DNA of 64,000 nucleotides. Source: Planctomycetota bacterium (lineage in GTDB: Bacteria; Planctomycetota; PLA2; JAEUHO01). The first letter of the stretch is position 1, and every line of letters begins with the position of its first letter. The stretch lies in contig JASJAY010000073.1 of the NCBI GenBank assembly GCA_030066775.1, positions 1-64,000 on the forward strand, read 5' to 3'. Both the position numbers and the translations under genes were made by a program. This document shows, piece by piece, positions 34,021 through 42,717 of this stretch. The notes below the pieces were generated by a model. It ran no database searches, was not told the DNA's origin, and saw only the letters and a program-made list of their open reading frames with translations.

Positions 34021-35253
34021 TCAGGTCGCGAGCTGGATCTCGACCACGCTGACGTCGTCGGGGAAGCCCGCGGTGTCCACCAGGGTGCGCGCGCGGTCGA
34101 TGGCGCGGTCGAACGGCGGTACGTCGCCGCCGTGCGTGCTCTCGAGATCGGCGACCATCCCGCCGAACGTGCCGACGCGCGCGTCGCCCAACGGCAGCTC
34201 GTAGAGCCCGTCGCTGAAAACGAGCACGCGTCCGCCCTCGGGCAGGGAGGTCTCGAGCGTGTCGTACGGCAGGCCCTGGACGAGTCCCGGGATCGGCCCC
34301 GTGGACTCGAGCTGTTCCAGCGTCTCCGTGTCGGGTGCGGAGAGGATCGCCGGCGGATGGCCGCCGCCGGCGTAGCGCAGCACGCGCGAGGGCACGTGCA
34401 GCACGCCGTACCAGATCGTGAAGAAGCGGCCGCCGTGCTCCTCCGGCCGGAAGGTGTTGTTGAGGCCCGCGAGCACCTGGCCCGGATCGCTGAAGTCGAC
34501 GCGCCGCAGCGACTGCGTCTTCAGCAGGTTGAGCACCGAGACCGAGAGCAGCGCGGCGCCGACGCCGTGGCCGCTCACGTCGAGCAGGTACACGACGAAG
34601 TGATCGTCGTCGAGCCAGTGGTAGCCGAACGCGTCGCCGCCAAGAGACGCCGACGGGATGAACGTGGACCGCGTGCGCACCGCCCCGTCCGTGATCGGCG
34701 GCGGCAGGAGCGACTCGACGTAGGTCGCGGCCTGGGCGAGGTCGTCCTTCAGGATCGCCTGGCTCTGCTCGAGCGCATCGAACGCCTCGTCGCGCTGCAG
34801 CATGGAGATGTAGCCGGCCGAGTGATAGCGGATGCGCGCCAGCAGCTCGAGCGGCTGGGGCAGCTTCACGAGATAGTCGTTCGCGCCCAGCTCGAACGCC
34901 TTGGCCTTCGTCTCGGCCTCTTCCTTGGAAGACAGCACGATCAACGGCACGCGTGCGAGCTCGGGCTCGGCGCGGATCGCCTTGACCAGGTCGAGGCCGT
35001 CCATCTGCGGCATGACGAGGTCCGAGAGGATCACGGTCGCCTCGACCTCGCGCGCCATGGCAATCGCCTGCGTCGGATCGTCGCAGAACGCGTAACGGAT
35101 CGAGGCATCCACGGCGAGCATGCGGCGCACGGCCTCGCCGATGATGCGCTGGTCGTCGACGAGCAGCACGCTGATCGGGTGCTCCGTGAGGTGCGCCTCC
35201 GGCAGGACCTCCGGCGCCTCGGGCGGACGAACCTGGGTCATGCCGTCGCTCAC
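34021..35253 (-). CDS. Response regulator with PP2C (RsbU/SpoIIE-type) phosphatase output
   Basis: A 410-residue two-domain output protein. The receiver domain (about 25-145) has the acidic pair VLLVDDQ, the phospho-acceptor Asp in ILSDLVMPQMDG and the conserved Lys in VLSSKEE. A helical linker leads to a PP2C-type Ser/Thr phosphatase (about 195-410) with metal-binding GGDAFGYHW, DVSGHGVGAAL and FSDGLYE. RsbU-type phosphatases dephosphorylate STAS anti-anti-sigma factors, releasing a sigma factor. Here the gene takes the place of wspR in an otherwise Wsp-ordered operon. GTG 35251-35253 overlaps the cheB stop (GTGA). Confidence 0.9.
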   Translation of the reverse strand: MSDGMTQVRPPEAPEVLPEAHLTEHPISVLLVDDQRIIGEAVRRMLAVDASIRYAFCDDPTQAIAMAREVEATVILSDLVMPQMDGLDLVKAIRAEPELARVPLIVLSSKEEAETKAKAFELGANDYLVKLPQPLELLARIRYHSAGYISMLQRDEAFDALEQSQAILKDDLAQAATYVESLLPPPITDGAVRTRSTFIPSASLGGDAFGYHWLDDDHFVVYLLDVSGHGVGAALLSVSVLNLLKTQSLRRVDFSDPGQVLAGLNNTFRPEEHGGRFFTIWYGVLHVPSRVLRYAGGGHPPAILSAPDTETLEQLESTGPIPGLVQGLPYDTLETSLPEGGRVLVFSDGLYELPLGDARVGTFGGMVADLESTHGGDVPPFDRAIDRARTLVDTAGFPDDVSVVEIQLAT

Positions 35254-36314
35254 GACGTCCCCTTTCCGTTGCCCCGGGTCCCGGCGGCGGCGCGCACCCA
35301 CGCGTCGCCGATGGCCGCACCCAGGGCCTGGATGGGCAGGACCTTTTGCGCGCCCCCGGCCTCCTTCGCCGCCTTGGGCATGCCGTACACGACCGAGGTC
35401 GCCTCGTCCTGGGCGAACGTCTGCCAGCCGTGCTCACGCAGGTGCAACAGCCCCGTGGCGCCGTCGCGGCCCATACCCGTGAGCACGACGCCGACGCCTC
35501 GCCAGCGCGCGCTCTCGGCCAGCGAGTCGAAGAACACATCGACGCTCGGCCGGTACGGCGTGTCCGACGGCTCGACGCGGTACCGGAAGCGCCCCCCCGG
35601 CCCCATCACCAGGTGGTCGTTCGTCTCGGCCACGAGCACGACCCCGGGCTCCGGCTCGCGTCCGGGCACGATCGCCTCGACGCGCCGGCCGGTCTCGTTG
35701 CCGAGCCACTCGATGAAGCCGGGCACGAACTGCCGGTCGAGGTGCTGGACCACGACGATCGGTGCCTCGAACGTCTCGGGCAGGCCGCCGAGAAGCGTGC
35801 CGATCGCATCGGGGCCGCCCGTGGACGCGCCGATCGCGAGCAGGTGCTGCCGGTCGGTGCCCGCCTCGGCGGCCGGCGCGGCAACCGGTGCGCGCTCGCG
35901 GCAGGTCGGCGCGGCGCTCGGCCCCTGCAGCCGCCGGATCGTTCGCACCTTGCGGGCCAACGGCTCCGTGTTCTCCAGCACGCCGCCTGCGCCGTAGCGC
36001 GGTCCGTCGACGGCATCGAGGGCGCCCGCCCCGAGGGCCTCGTACACCTTCGAGAGGTTGCCCTCCACGGTGGCCGTCACCACGAGGATCGGGCACGGCG
36101 TCGCCTGCATGATCCGGCGTGTGGCCTCCACGCCGTCCATGTTCGGCATGACGATGTCCATCAGCACGAGATCCGGCACGTCCGCCGCACACCGCTCGAC
36201 GCCCGCCACACCGTCCTCCGCGACCCACGCCACCTCGCAGTCGTCGAAGGTCGCGATCACGTCGCAGAGCGCCCGCGTCGCGAGCTTCAGGTCGTTGACG
36301 ATGGCGATGCGCAT
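35250..36314 (-). CDS. cheB: CheB methylesterase (WspF position)
   Basis: Receptor methylesterase/deamidase that resets the MCP signal; 354 residues. The N-terminal receiver domain has MRIAIVNDLKLA and the phospho-acceptor in LVLMDIVMPNMDG. A variable linker leads to the methylesterase domain with the catalytic Ser in GASTGGPDAI, the catalytic His in VVVQHLD, and the catalytic Asp in GMGRDG. In Pseudomonas, loss of WspF locks the pathway on. The gene follows cheA by 20 bases and overlaps the REC-PP2C gene. Confidence 0.93.
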   Translation of the reverse strand: MRIAIVNDLKLATRALCDVIATFDDCEVAWVAEDGVAGVERCAADVPDLVLMDIVMPNMDGVEATRRIMQATPCPILVVTATVEGNLSKVYEALGAGALDAVDGPRYGAGGVLENTEPLARKVRTIRRLQGPSAAPTCRERAPVAAPAAEAGTDRQHLLAIGASTGGPDAIGTLLGGLPETFEAPIVVVQHLDRQFVPGFIEWLGNETGRRVEAIVPGREPEPGVVLVAETNDHLVMGPGGRFRYRVEPSDTPYRPSVDVFFDSLAESARWRGVGVVLTGMGRDGATGLLHLREHGWQTFAQDEATSVVYGMPKAAKEAGGAQKVLPIQALGAAIGDAWVRAAAGTRGNGKGTS

Positions 36315-36334
36315 GGAGGCGAACGGGGTCCCGG

Positions 36335-38605
36335 TCAGGCGGTCGGCTCTCCGACGAGGTCGACCACGGCTGCGATCCAGGCCTCGTCGTGGAAGCTGCT
36401 CTTCGTGAGGTAGGCGTCGGCGCCGGCTTCGAGCCCGCGCAGACGATCTTCCTCGCGATCCTTGTAGGAGACGATCATGACCGGCAGATGCCTGAGGCTC
36501 GCATCCTGCTTGATGCGACGTACGAGCTCGATGCCGTCCATCCGGGGCATGTCCACGTCGGTGATGATCAGGTCGTACGGATTCGCGCGGACGGTCTTCC
36601 ACGCTTCGCTGCCGTCGACGGCCACGTCGACCTCGTAGCCGCGGTTCGTCAAGAGGTTGCGCTCGACCTCCCGCACCGTGATCGAGTCGTCGACGACGAG
36701 CACGCGCTTCCTGCGCTCCACCGCGAGTCGTTCGCGCGCCGTCACGTGCACGCTACGCATGCGGCCTTCGTGGAGCAGCTGGTCGATCGACCGCAGCAGG
36801 TCGTGCACGTCCATGATCAGCACGACGTCGCCTTCTTCGTCGAGCGCGGCCGCCGAGATCATGGCGACGTCGCCGAGGCGGGCATCGAGGGGGCGCACGA
36901 CGAGGTCCTGCTCGCCCAGGAAGCGGTCCACGACGAGGCCGTAGCGGTCCGTGCTCGAGGCCAGCAGCACGACGTCGATCTCCTCGTCGTCCACGCCGGG
37001 CGTGGGCAGGCCGAGCACCTCGGTCGCGGGGACCAGCCCCACCGGGCCGCCCTCGTGGGCGAAGTGCTGGCGTCCCTCCACCTCGTGCAGCGCATCGGTC
37101 GGTACGCGAATGAGCCGCTCGACGTGGCTGAGCGGGAAGGCGAAGGGCTGGCCCCCGATCGAGACGAGCGCGGCCCGGATCACGGAGCGCGTGATGGGCA
37201 GCACCATCAGGAAGCGGGTGCCGCTGCCGGGCTCGGATGCCGTGCGGATCACGCCGCCGGCCTCCTTCACCATCGTGTGCACCACGTCGAGGCCGACGCC
37301 GCGACCCGACAGCTCGCTCACGACCGTGCTCGTCGAGAAGCCGGGCAGGAAGAGGAACTCGAGCAGCTCTTCGACGGAAAGGTCGCCGGCGATCTCCGGG
37401 GGAATCAGCTCGCGCTCCACGATCTTCGCGCGCAGCGCCTCCGGCTCGATCCCGCGCCCGTCGTCCGAGAGCTCGATCTCGAGCATGCCCGCCGCATGGC
37501 GCGCCTCGAGGCGCAGGGTGCCCTCTTCGGGCTTGCCCGCGGCGCGGCGCTCGTCGGGCGTCTCGAGCCCGTGGTCCAGCGCGTTGCGCAGCATGTGGCC
37601 GAGCGGCGCATCGAGACGCGCGAGGATGTCCCGGTCCACCGGCACGTCGCGACCCACGATCGTCAAGCGCACGCGCTTGCCGAGCTCCTTGGCGACATCG
37701 CGCACGAGACGCGGGAAGCCGCCGACCCCGTCGCCGAACGGCCGCATGCGGCTGCGCAGGACCTCGTGATACAGGCGTCCCGCGAGGTCCTCGCTGCGGC
37801 GCGCCGCGAGCTCGAGCGTCTCGAGTCGCTCGCCGAGCAGCCGACGCACATCGGTCAGCTGGGCGCGCAGCGCATCGAGAGCGGGCTCGTCCGCCGTGCC
37901 GCTGTGCTGGGCCTGCATGCGGTCGACGTGCTTGGCCATGCGCGCCAGCGCGCGCTTGAGCCGGTCCATCGAGTCGGCGTAGGAGGCGAGGCGGCGTGCC
38001 TCCACGACGGACTCGCCGGCGAAGGCGAGCATCCGGCCGAGGCTCTCCGCGTGTACGCGCACGTCGACCTCGTGCAGCGGGCGGTCGGTCGTCGCGGGGT
38101 CCGTCGCGGGCGGCGCCGCCGCGGGCTCGGCGTCCGGGTCGGGCGCGTCGACCGCGATCGGGGCAGCGGGCGCACTCGGTGCCGGCGCGTCACCGGCACC
38201 GGCCGCCTCGATGCGCTCGACGAGCGCGGAGAGCTCATCGGCATGCGTCTCGAACCAGCCCGGCGCATCGGCCTCGCCGAGCTCGCCGATCCGGCGCAGC
38301 GTGTCGGCACCCGCCAGCAGGGCGTCGATGGCCGCGGGCGAGAGCGTCAGGGTGCCCGCCTGGGCAGCGACGAAGCAGTCCTCCATCGCATGCGCCAGCT
38401 TCACCGCGGGGTCGAGGCCAACGATCCGTGCCGCCCCCTTGATCGAGTGGGCGGCGCGCATGAGCGCCTCGAGGCGTTCCGCGTTCGTCGGATCGCCCTC
38501 GAGCTCCACCAGCCCTTCGTCCAGCGTGGTGGCGTGCATGCCCACCTCGGCCTGGAAGAGCTCGAGCAGGGAGAACCCGCTGAAGTCGCCGCCGGCGTCG
38601 CTCAT
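36335..38605 (-). CDS. cheA: CheA-type histidine kinase with C-terminal receiver (WspE-like hybrid)
   Basis: Central kinase of the chemosensory array, 756 residues. The P1 Hpt domain carries the phospho-accepting His53 in AAHSIKGAAR. A linker rich in Ala/Pro follows, then dimerisation, HATPase (DGRGIEPEALRAKI and GRGVGLDVVHTMV) and CheW-like domains. A complete C-terminal receiver domain (about 635-756, DLIITDVDMPRMDG) follows. No CheY-binding P2 domain is evident. The P1-kinase-REC layout is that of WspE; the terminal REC often acts as a phosphate sink. ATG overlaps the stop of the upstream CheW gene. Confidence 0.93.
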   Translation of the reverse strand: MSDAGGDFSGFSLLELFQAEVGMHATTLDEGLVELEGDPTNAERLEALMRAAHSIKGAARIVGLDPAVKLAHAMEDCFVAAQAGTLTLSPAAIDALLAGADTLRRIGELGEADAPGWFETHADELSALVERIEAAGAGDAPAPSAPAAPIAVDAPDPDAEPAAAPPATDPATTDRPLHEVDVRVHAESLGRMLAFAGESVVEARRLASYADSMDRLKRALARMAKHVDRMQAQHSGTADEPALDALRAQLTDVRRLLGERLETLELAARRSEDLAGRLYHEVLRSRMRPFGDGVGGFPRLVRDVAKELGKRVRLTIVGRDVPVDRDILARLDAPLGHMLRNALDHGLETPDERRAAGKPEEGTLRLEARHAAGMLEIELSDDGRGIEPEALRAKIVERELIPPEIAGDLSVEELLEFLFLPGFSTSTVVSELSGRGVGLDVVHTMVKEAGGVIRTASEPGSGTRFLMVLPITRSVIRAALVSIGGQPFAFPLSHVERLIRVPTDALHEVEGRQHFAHEGGPVGLVPATEVLGLPTPGVDDEEIDVVLLASSTDRYGLVVDRFLGEQDLVVRPLDARLGDVAMISAAALDEEGDVVLIMDVHDLLRSIDQLLHEGRMRSVHVTARERLAVERRKRVLVVDDSITVREVERNLLTNRGYEVDVAVDGSEAWKTVRANPYDLIITDVDMPRMDGIELVRRIKQDASLRHLPVMIVSYKDREEDRLRGLEAGADAYLTKSSFHDEAWIAAVVDLVGEPTA

Positions 38606-39171
38606 GCGAGGCTCCGGGCCAGGCCGTCGAAGACGCGCTCGGCATCGAGCAGCGCGGTGCTGCCCTCTTCCAGGTCGAGCATGCCGTGGCTGAAGTGCAC
38701 GGCGGACTTGCTCACCGTCACCTGCGCGGGCTTCACCTCCCTCACCTCGACGCGGCGGAAGTCGAGCACCTCGTCCACGGCGAACGCCCACGTGGCGTCC
38801 CCGCGGCGAATGACGAGCATGCGCGTGCGCTTCGCGTCTTCGGCTTCCTCTGTGGCGCTCACGCCGAGCAGCGCGCGCAGGTCGGCGGCGAGGTGGATCT
38901 GCCCGCGCAAGCTCACGAGCCCGCGAAAGACCTCGTTCGTGCGACCGGGCAGCGCCCGCACGGCACGCGGCAGATGCACCTCGCGCACGATCCCCGTCTC
39001 CAAGGCGAAGCGCTCCTCGCCGATGCGGAACAGGCCGAACGCGCGCCACTGCCCCGCGTCCGCGTCGTAGACCGGCCGTCGCAGCGAGCGGCGCCACGCG
39101 TCGAGATAGTGCGCCGGCCCCTCGCGATCGAGGAGACGGTCGGCGGCGTCACGGGAGGACGGGGCGCTCAT
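38602..39171 (-). CDS. cheW: CheW-like coupling protein (WspD position)
   Basis: Scaffold linking receptors to CheA, 189 residues: an N-terminal extension of about 45 residues (SRDAADRLLDREGPAHYLDAW) precedes the CheW fold (FGLFRIGEERFALE, REVHLPR, FRGLVSLRGQIHLAADL). WspD proteins have a similar extension. It is flanked by 4-base overlaps with cheR and cheA, as expected for tightly coupled translation of array components. Confidence 0.9.
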   Translation of the reverse strand: MSAPSSRDAADRLLDREGPAHYLDAWRRSLRRPVYDADAGQWRAFGLFRIGEERFALETGIVREVHLPRAVRALPGRTNEVFRGLVSLRGQIHLAADLRALLGVSATEEAEDAKRTRMLVIRRGDATWAFAVDEVLDFRRVEVREVKPAQVTVSKSAVHFSHGMLDLEEGSTALLDAERVFDGLARSLA

Positions 39172-40424
39172 CGGGGGTCACCGCCTCCCTGTGCCTCGGC
39201 GCGCGCCGCCCGCTCGCGGAAACGTCGGGCGGCGGCCTCGTCGCCGCGCGCCTCGGCTGCCAGGGCACTCTGCACGAGCGCCGGGTAGTGCGCGGGATCC
39301 AGGTAGAGCGCCCGCCCGAGTGCCGCGTCGGCCTGGCCGGTCCGACCGCCCGCGTGATGCAGCACGGCCATCAGGTGGAAGTGGGCCGCAGAGACCCGGC
39401 CCGCCTGGACCTCGTCCTCGAGCAGCGCGAGGGCGGGCTCCAGGTAGCCGCGGTCGGCCAGACGTCGCGCCTCCTCGAGGCCGGACGCAGTCGGCGACGG
39501 GGCGACCGGCGCAGGCGCCTTCGCGGCCGGGGCCTGCTTCGGCGCCGCGGCGACGGGCGCACGTCGGGCGCGAACGGCAGGCGGTCGCTTCGCCGACGCG
39601 GGCGCCGGCCGTACGCGGAGGGGCGGCGGCGCTCCCCGGGTCGACCGGGCACACACGAAGGCCCCCGGGGCCTCGACGGCGGCGAAGCCCTGATCGAGCG
39701 CAGCCGTCACCTCGGCGTGCCCGAGGAAGAGCAGGCCGTCGTCGTCGAGCACGCGCGCGATCTCCTCGAGCGCATGACGCCGGGCGTCTCGCGTCAGGTA
39801 GATGAGCAGGTTGCGACAGAAGACGACGTCGTAGCGCTCGGAGCTATCGCCGTGCAGCGGGTCGAGGATGTTGCGCACGCCGTAACGGATGCGCGCGCGC
39901 AGGGCGGGCGCGAGCCGGTAGCGGCCGTGCTCGAGCTGGATCGCGTCGGGCCGGCTCGTCGGATCGAACCCCCGGAAGGACGCGGCACCGATCCACCCGG
40001 CGCGCGCGGCGTCGACGGAGGCGGTGCTGACGTCGAAGGCGTCCAGCACGACGTCGGTCGCGTCGAGCCCGGCGTCCGCGAGCGTGATCGCGATCGAGGC
40101 CGGCTCCTCGCCGGTGCTGCAGGGGACGCAGAGGACGCGCAGGGGCAGGCGACCGCCCGCCTTGCGCTCGCGCGCGATGCGCGCCAGGTACTGGAACGAC
40201 GCCGGATACCGGAACATCCACGTCTCGTGCACGAGCATGCGCCGCGCGAGCGCCTTGGCGTCGTCGCCGCGCGCCTCGATCCGCGTTGCGTACACATCGA
40301 GGTCGCCCGCGCCGGTCCGCTCGACCTCGTGCTCGACGGCGCCGCGGAAGAGCGCCGCGCCGACGGACTTCGGCTCGATGCCCAGCCAGGTACGCAGCAC
40401 CGTCTCGACCCGCTCGAGGCTCAC
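39168..40424 (-). CDS. cheR: CheR methyltransferase with C-terminal TPR (WspC-like)
   Basis: S-adenosylmethionine-dependent receptor methyltransferase, 418 residues. The CheR domain (about 10-260) has the SAM-binding VLCVPCSTGEEPASIAITL and the YDVVFCRNLLIYL motif. An Ala/Pro-rich linker (about 265-320) leads to a tetratricopeptide region (about 325-415). A TPR-bearing CheR is a hallmark of the WspC group, where the TPR targets the receptor tail. GTG 40422-40424 overlaps the TGA of the upstream CheW gene and agrees with the family N-terminus. Confidence 0.92.
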   Translation of the reverse strand: MSLERVETVLRTWLGIEPKSVGAALFRGAVEHEVERTGAGDLDVYATRIEARGDDAKALARRMLVHETWMFRYPASFQYLARIARERKAGGRLPLRVLCVPCSTGEEPASIAITLADAGLDATDVVLDAFDVSTASVDAARAGWIGAASFRGFDPTSRPDAIQLEHGRYRLAPALRARIRYGVRNILDPLHGDSSERYDVVFCRNLLIYLTRDARRHALEEIARVLDDDGLLFLGHAEVTAALDQGFAAVEAPGAFVCARSTRGAPPPLRVRPAPASAKRPPAVRARRAPVAAAPKQAPAAKAPAPVAPSPTASGLEEARRLADRGYLEPALALLEDEVQAGRVSAAHFHLMAVLHHAGGRTGQADAALGRALYLDPAHYPALVQSALAAEARGDEAAARRFRERAARAEAQGGGDPR

Positions 40425-40921
40425 GACGGCGTCTCCGATGCAGCGGCGTTGCCGCTGGTGAGCTCGGCGTAGAGCGTGTCGGGAATCAGGTCCTTCACGC
40501 GGACCAGCTGGACGAGGCCGTCCTCGAAGGGCACGAGCCGCCCCAGGGCGGGAACGTCCGCCGTGGTCGGTCCGTCGACCGCGCCGGCCGCATCGGGATC
40601 GACCTCGACGAGGCGCGTGACGCCTTCGGCCAGCACGCCGATGCGTCGCCCCGCAGACGGCCCCTGGGCCGCCAGCTGCCCCTTCGTATCGAGGTCGCAG
40701 ACGGTGATCCGGCTCGTGAGCCGCGCGCGGCAGGGTGCACCGCCGAGCAGGCGGCACAGGTCCACGACGGGAATCGTCTGGCCGCGGTACTCGAGCATCC
40801 CGGCGAGCGCCACAGGCGCCGACGGCACCGCGCGCAGCGGGACGCTGGGCACCACCTCGACGATGCCGTGGGCATCGATGACGTAGCGGTCGGAGCCGGC
40901 GTGGATCAGCAGGGCGAGCAC
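40421..40921 (-). CDS. cheW: CheW-like coupling protein (WspB position)
   Basis: Second coupling protein, 166 residues, consisting of a CheW fold without extension: ALLIHAGSDRYVIDA, VPLRAVPSAPVALAGMLEYRG and GQTIPVVDLCRLL are the usual landmarks. Two different CheW proteins on either side of cheR is a Wsp-type feature. The start is GTG (40919-40921), 10 bases downstream of the MCP stop; the stop overlaps cheR. Confidence 0.9.
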   Translation of the reverse strand: MLALLIHAGSDRYVIDAHGIVEVVPSVPLRAVPSAPVALAGMLEYRGQTIPVVDLCRLLGGAPCRARLTSRITVCDLDTKGQLAAQGPSAGRRIGVLAEGVTRLVEVDPDAAGAVDGPTTADVPALGRLVPFEDGLVQLVRVKDLIPDTLYAELTSGNAAASETPS

Positions 40922-40931
40922 GGGACGGGGG

Positions 40932-42581
40932 CTACTCCTCGAGACGGAAGGCCGAGAGCTCGCCCTTCAGCCCCTGCATGGCGTCCTTGAGGCTCTCCGC
41001 GACGCTCGTGAACTCGCCGAGGGACTCGGTGGTCTGGCGCACGCTGTCCGAGAGCGAGCCCATCGCGTCGTTGATCTGCATCGCGCCCTCGGACTGGCTC
41101 GTCATGCCCTCGCGCACGAGATCGAAGCGCGTGGTCAGCACCTCGACCTGCTCGATGATCCGCCCGAGCTGCCCGCTCACCTGCCGAACCCGGTCCACGC
41201 TGCTGCGCACCTGCTCGGTGAACTTGTCCATCTCCATCACGCCCGCGGAGACGGCGGACTGCATCTCGCCCACGGTCTGCTCGATGTCGAGCGTCGCGCC
41301 CGCGGTCTGGTCGGCCAGGCGCCGGATCTCGCGCGCCACGACGAGGAAGCCCTTGCCGTACTCGCCGGCCTTCTCGGCTTCGATCGCCGCGTTGACGCTG
41401 AGCAGGTTGGTCTGGTCGGCCACCTTCGTGATCGTGGTCACGACAACGCCGATGTCCGCGGCCTTCTCGTTGATCACGGACAGCTTGGTCGAGATCGACG
41501 CGCTGCTGTCGGCCAACGTGCCCATCGAGGTCTGCATGCCCGAGAGCGACTCGCGCCCCGCGGTGGCAACGTCAGCGGACTCGCGCGCCACGTCGCCGAC
41601 CTCGCCCATGGTCTGCATGAGCTCGACGCCGGTGGCGGAGATCTCCTTCGTCGCAGCCGCGATCTGGGTCGTGGACGCGCCGAAGCGGTTGATCGTGGCC
41701 TCTTGCTCGTGGCTCGTGGCGGCCATCTGCGTGGCGGTGCTCGTCAGCTGCACGCTCGAGCGCTGCACGGCCTTCACGAGCCCGGCGATCTTCTCGAGGA
41801 AGCGGTCGAACCAGCCGGCCAGCTCCCCCACCTCGTCCCCACGCTCCATGTCCAGACGCGCAGCGAGGTTCGCGTCGGCCTCGGCGAGCTCGCGCACGCG
41901 GGTGTTGATGCGCCGCATGCGCGCGAGGATCGCGCGTCCGGTCCAGAGCCCGGCGCCCAGGAGCAGGACGCCGAAGGCGCCGGCAACGATGATCGCCAAG
42001 AGCCGTCCCCGCTCGACGGCGTCGCGCGCGTTCTGCTCGTTGCTGCGGATCCGCTGCTCGGCGACGGCCACGGTCTGCTTCACCGCCGCCTTGTGCGCCG
42101 AGAAGAGCGGTTCGAGGCGGGAGGTGATCACGTCGAGCGGCTCCCAGTCCCCCTCGCCCTTGAGCGCGGGCAGGAACTCGTTCTCGACGATCTCCTGGAA
42201 CTCGCGCACCGGACCGGCGGAGGTCTCGAGCAGGAGCTTCCGGAGCTTGGGGTCGTCGATGCGCTCGGCCCAGTACGCGCCGCGCTCGTCGTACATCTCG
42301 AAGCTCGCTTTGAGCTCCATGATCATGGGTCCGCGGTCCATCGCGTTGTCGGTGGTCGCGATCTCGTAGCAGAGCAGGTACGGCTCGATCATGAAGCGCG
42401 GCGGCGGCAGCACGTCGGCGATCACGTCCTTGTCGGTGACCACCTGCTCGTAGGTCGCCCCGCCGATGCGCACCTCTTCGACGATGCCCCAGCTGATCAG
42501 CAGCATCGCCGCATAGCCGACGACGAACAGTGCACCGATCAGCACGAACCGCTTCTTGAACGTCATTCGCGACAGTCCCAT
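40932..42581 (-). CDS. Methyl-accepting chemotaxis protein (WspA-like)
   Basis: Membrane receptor, 549 residues. One helix near the N-terminus (about 13-33) and a second near 195-215 enclose a periplasmic four-helix-type sensor of about 160 residues. A HAMP domain and a cytoplasmic signalling domain follow. The hairpin tip NLLSVNAAIEAEKAGEYGKG and VVAREIRRLADQTAG are typical of WspA-class receptors (alternative cellular function). No C-terminal CheR/CheB tether is visible. In Pseudomonas, WspA responds to surface contact; the ligand or stimulus here is unknown. ATG 42579-42581 is used; ATG 42566 is an alternative. It leads the operon. Confidence 0.92.
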   Translation of the reverse strand: MGLSRMTFKKRFVLIGALFVVGYAAMLLISWGIVEEVRIGGATYEQVVTDKDVIADVLPPPRFMIEPYLLCYEIATTDNAMDRGPMIMELKASFEMYDERGAYWAERIDDPKLRKLLLETSAGPVREFQEIVENEFLPALKGEGDWEPLDVITSRLEPLFSAHKAAVKQTVAVAEQRIRSNEQNARDAVERGRLLAIIVAGAFGVLLLGAGLWTGRAILARMRRINTRVRELAEADANLAARLDMERGDEVGELAGWFDRFLEKIAGLVKAVQRSSVQLTSTATQMAATSHEQEATINRFGASTTQIAAATKEISATGVELMQTMGEVGDVARESADVATAGRESLSGMQTSMGTLADSSASISTKLSVINEKAADIGVVVTTITKVADQTNLLSVNAAIEAEKAGEYGKGFLVVAREIRRLADQTAGATLDIEQTVGEMQSAVSAGVMEMDKFTEQVRSSVDRVRQVSGQLGRIIEQVEVLTTRFDLVREGMTSQSEGAMQINDAMGSLSDSVRQTTESLGEFTSVAESLKDAMQGLKGELSAFRLEE

Positions 42582-42717
42582 CGTCTACCCCGACACCCTC
42601 GAATCGGACGGCAGTCTATCCGCCGGGCCGATCGAGCGAACCCGTCCAGCCGGGTCCTGACCGGCTTCGATTCGCGTCCTGTTGGTACCTGCGAGGCCGA
42701 TTTCGGCGGCCGGCGGC

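Noticed and set aside
33983-35539. 838-codon minus-strand frame running through the REC-PP2C gene
   Set aside because: Its upper part is a shifted-frame shadow of the REC-PP2C and CheB genes; only 33023-33982 has independent support.
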